Shown here piece after piece: positions 21,496-21,992 of a DNA stretch of 21,992 nt. The DNA comes from Anaerolinea thermophila (GTDB lineage Bacteria; Chloroflexota; Anaerolineae; Anaerolineales; DRKV01). Position 1 is the stretch's first letter, and each line of letters begins with the position of its first letter. The notes under the pieces are model-generated. The model had not been told where the DNA came from and did not search any database. It saw nothing but the letters and a program-made list of their open reading frames with translations. A program made the position numbers and the translations under genes. The stretch is taken from the NCBI GenBank assembly GCA_020722405.1, contig DYKW01000007.1, forward strand, positions 1 through 21,992. The letters run 5' to 3'.

Positions 21496-21524
21496 TTTTT
21501 ACCACAAAATTGCTTTTTAGGCAA
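21496..21524 (-). promoter_or_regulatory. Candidate promoter P1 for rplC
   Basis: TTGCCT (21524-21519), 17 bp, then TAAAAA (21501-21496) on the minus strand, each 4/6 to consensus. It is preceded by an AT-rich tract (TTAATTATTAATTATT) that could act as an UP element for the RpoA C-terminal domain. Confidence 0.35.
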
Positions 21525-21558
21525 GTAATGTGAATAATTAATAATTAACTTTACCCTA

Positions 21559-21593
21559 GGAGCTGCCCTGTCTATCAAGTCCAGAGCAGCCCC
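21559..21593 (-). terminator. 12-bp hairpin directly after rpsJ
   Basis: On the minus strand GGGGCTGCTCTG (21593-21582) pairs over 12 positions, including two G-U, with CAGGGCAGCTCC (21570-21559) around an 11-base loop, starting 11 bp after the rpsJ stop. No U-tract follows, so intrinsic termination is doubtful. It may mark a 3' end by processing or partial termination. Confidence 0.5.
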
Positions 21594-21604
21594 TTTCATG
21601 GGCA

Positions 21605-21913
21605 TCAGATTTTAATTTCGATATCCACACCCGCCGGAAGATTAAGGCGCATGAGCATATCAATTGTTTTGGAGTCCGGATCTAGCACGTCAATCAAACG
21701 GTTATGGGTGCGAACTTCAAAATGTTCGTGAGAATCCTTATCAATAAAAGTTGACCGACGCACCGTGAAACGTTCAATTCGAGTGGGTAACGGCACCGGC
21801 CCGACGACACGAGCCCCTGTACGTTCAGCCGTATCCACGATACGCTTCGCCGATTGGTCTAGCACGCGGTGGTCGTAGGCTTTCAAGCGAATACGAATTT
21901 TTTGCTTGGCCAT
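21605..21913 (-). CDS. rpsJ: 30S ribosomal protein S10
   Basis: This 102-residue S10 of the 30S head, also NusE in antitermination complexes with NusB, reads MAKQKIRIRLKAYDHRVLDQ. VVGPVPLPTRIERFTVRRST and HEHFEVRTHNRLIDVLDP follow, ending PAGVDIEIKI. The start is ATG 21913, with GAGG nine bases upstream. An in-frame ATG at 21928 overlaps the tuf stop and would add MRHKT, not typical of the family. It directly follows tuf, as in many bacteria, but is unusually far from rplC. Confidence 0.98.
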   Translation of the reverse strand: MAKQKIRIRLKAYDHRVLDQSAKRIVDTAERTGARVVGPVPLPTRIERFTVRRSTFIDKDSHEHFEVRTHNRLIDVLDPDSKTIDMLMRLNLPAGVDIEIKI

Positions 21914-21924
21914 GGTTTTATGCC

Positions 21925-21992
21925 TCATTCAATAATTTCGGTAATGACACCGGCACCAACTGTCAAGCCACCTTCGCGGATGGCGAACTTGG
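21925..21992 (-). CDS. tuf: Elongation factor Tu, C-terminal end
   Basis: Only the last 21 or so codons lie in the window. On the minus strand they read FAIREGGLTVGAGVITEIIE then TGA, the invariant C-terminus of bacterial EF-Tu domain 3. Most of the gene lies beyond the right edge. It is 11 bp upstream of rpsJ, as at the str-S10 junction of many bacteria. Confidence 0.95.
   Translation of the reverse strand, partial: KFAIREGGLTVGAGVITEIIE

Larger units (their letters stand above)
21193..21604 (-). other. Long structured non-coding gap between rpsJ and rplC
   Basis: This 412-bp stretch has no credible gene on either strand and is AT-richer near rpsJ. In minus-strand order it holds several elements. 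A 12-bp hairpin after rpsJ is at 21559-21593, an AT-rich tract at about 21530-21557, and a candidate promoter at 21496-21524. A 7-bp hairpin overlaps that promoter's -10 at 21493-21512. A second candidate promoter lies at 21406-21434, and two mutually exclusive helices at 21347-21389. A palindromic hairpin is at 21263-21295, and finally the rplC Shine-Dalgarno. It looks like the end of a tuf-rpsJ unit followed by a promoter and regulatory leader for rplC onward. Confidence 0.6.

Noticed and set aside
1..21992. tRNA or rRNA genes
   Set aside because: No cloverleaf with TTC-containing T-arm or conserved rRNA segment was recognised in any gap.

Overview
The window is dominated by one long minus-strand ribosomal-protein cluster (about 5.1-22.0 kb) that fuses the classical str-tail, S10, spc and alpha operons. 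A short plus-strand group of metabolic genes lies at 0.3-3.5 kb. Protein style and gene order suggest a Chloroflexota bacterium, probably Anaerolineae-like: type Z S14, zinc-form S4, an alpha subunit with a Chloroflexota-like N-terminus, a YabN-type methylase-MazG fusion, a TIGR00266/AIM24 protein, and intergenic spacers filled with short tandem repeats. The taxonomic assignment is inference; no marker search could be run.

Layout from left to right. 1-294 (-) is a decayed GxxExxY-family gene running off the left edge. 366-965 (+) is an RdgB/HAM1 house-cleaning nucleotide pyrophosphatase. 966-1262 is a non-coding spacer with a perfect 26-bp palindrome framed by direct repeats, then a TATAAT box. 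1263-2516 (+) is an acyl-CoA dehydrogenase. 2714-3490 (+) is an AIM24-family protein flanked on both sides by a 7-bp and then an 8-bp tandem-repeat array. 3614-5068 (-) is a tetrapyrrole-methylase/MazG fusion with a TTG start, directly behind a strong intrinsic terminator at 5088-5135.

The ribosomal cluster, in transcription order on the minus strand, is: tuf (3' end only), rpsJ, a 412-bp structured gap, rplC, rplD, rplW, rplB, rpsS, rplV, rpsC, rplP, rpmC, rpsQ, rplN, rplX, rplE, rpsN, rpsH, rplF, rplR, rpsE, rpmD, rplO, secY, map, rpmJ, rpsM, rpsK, rpsD, rpoA, rplQ, truA, rplM, rpsI, terminator. Most genes abut or overlap by 1-4 bp and have good Shine-Dalgarno sites. adk (after secY) and infA (before rpmJ), present in many bacterial versions of the cluster, are absent here.

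The coding content is orthodox and I see no novel multi-gene system. The unexplained signal lies in the few wide gaps of an otherwise tightly packed cluster. The gaps rpsJ/rplC, rpsH/rplF, rpsK/rpsD, rpsD/rpoA and rplQ/truA each contain long, nearly perfect RNA stem-loops. These are candidate r-protein leaders, attenuators or processing sites. The rpsJ/rplC gap, with two candidate promoters, mutually exclusive helices and a palindromic hairpin ahead of rplC, is the most interesting.
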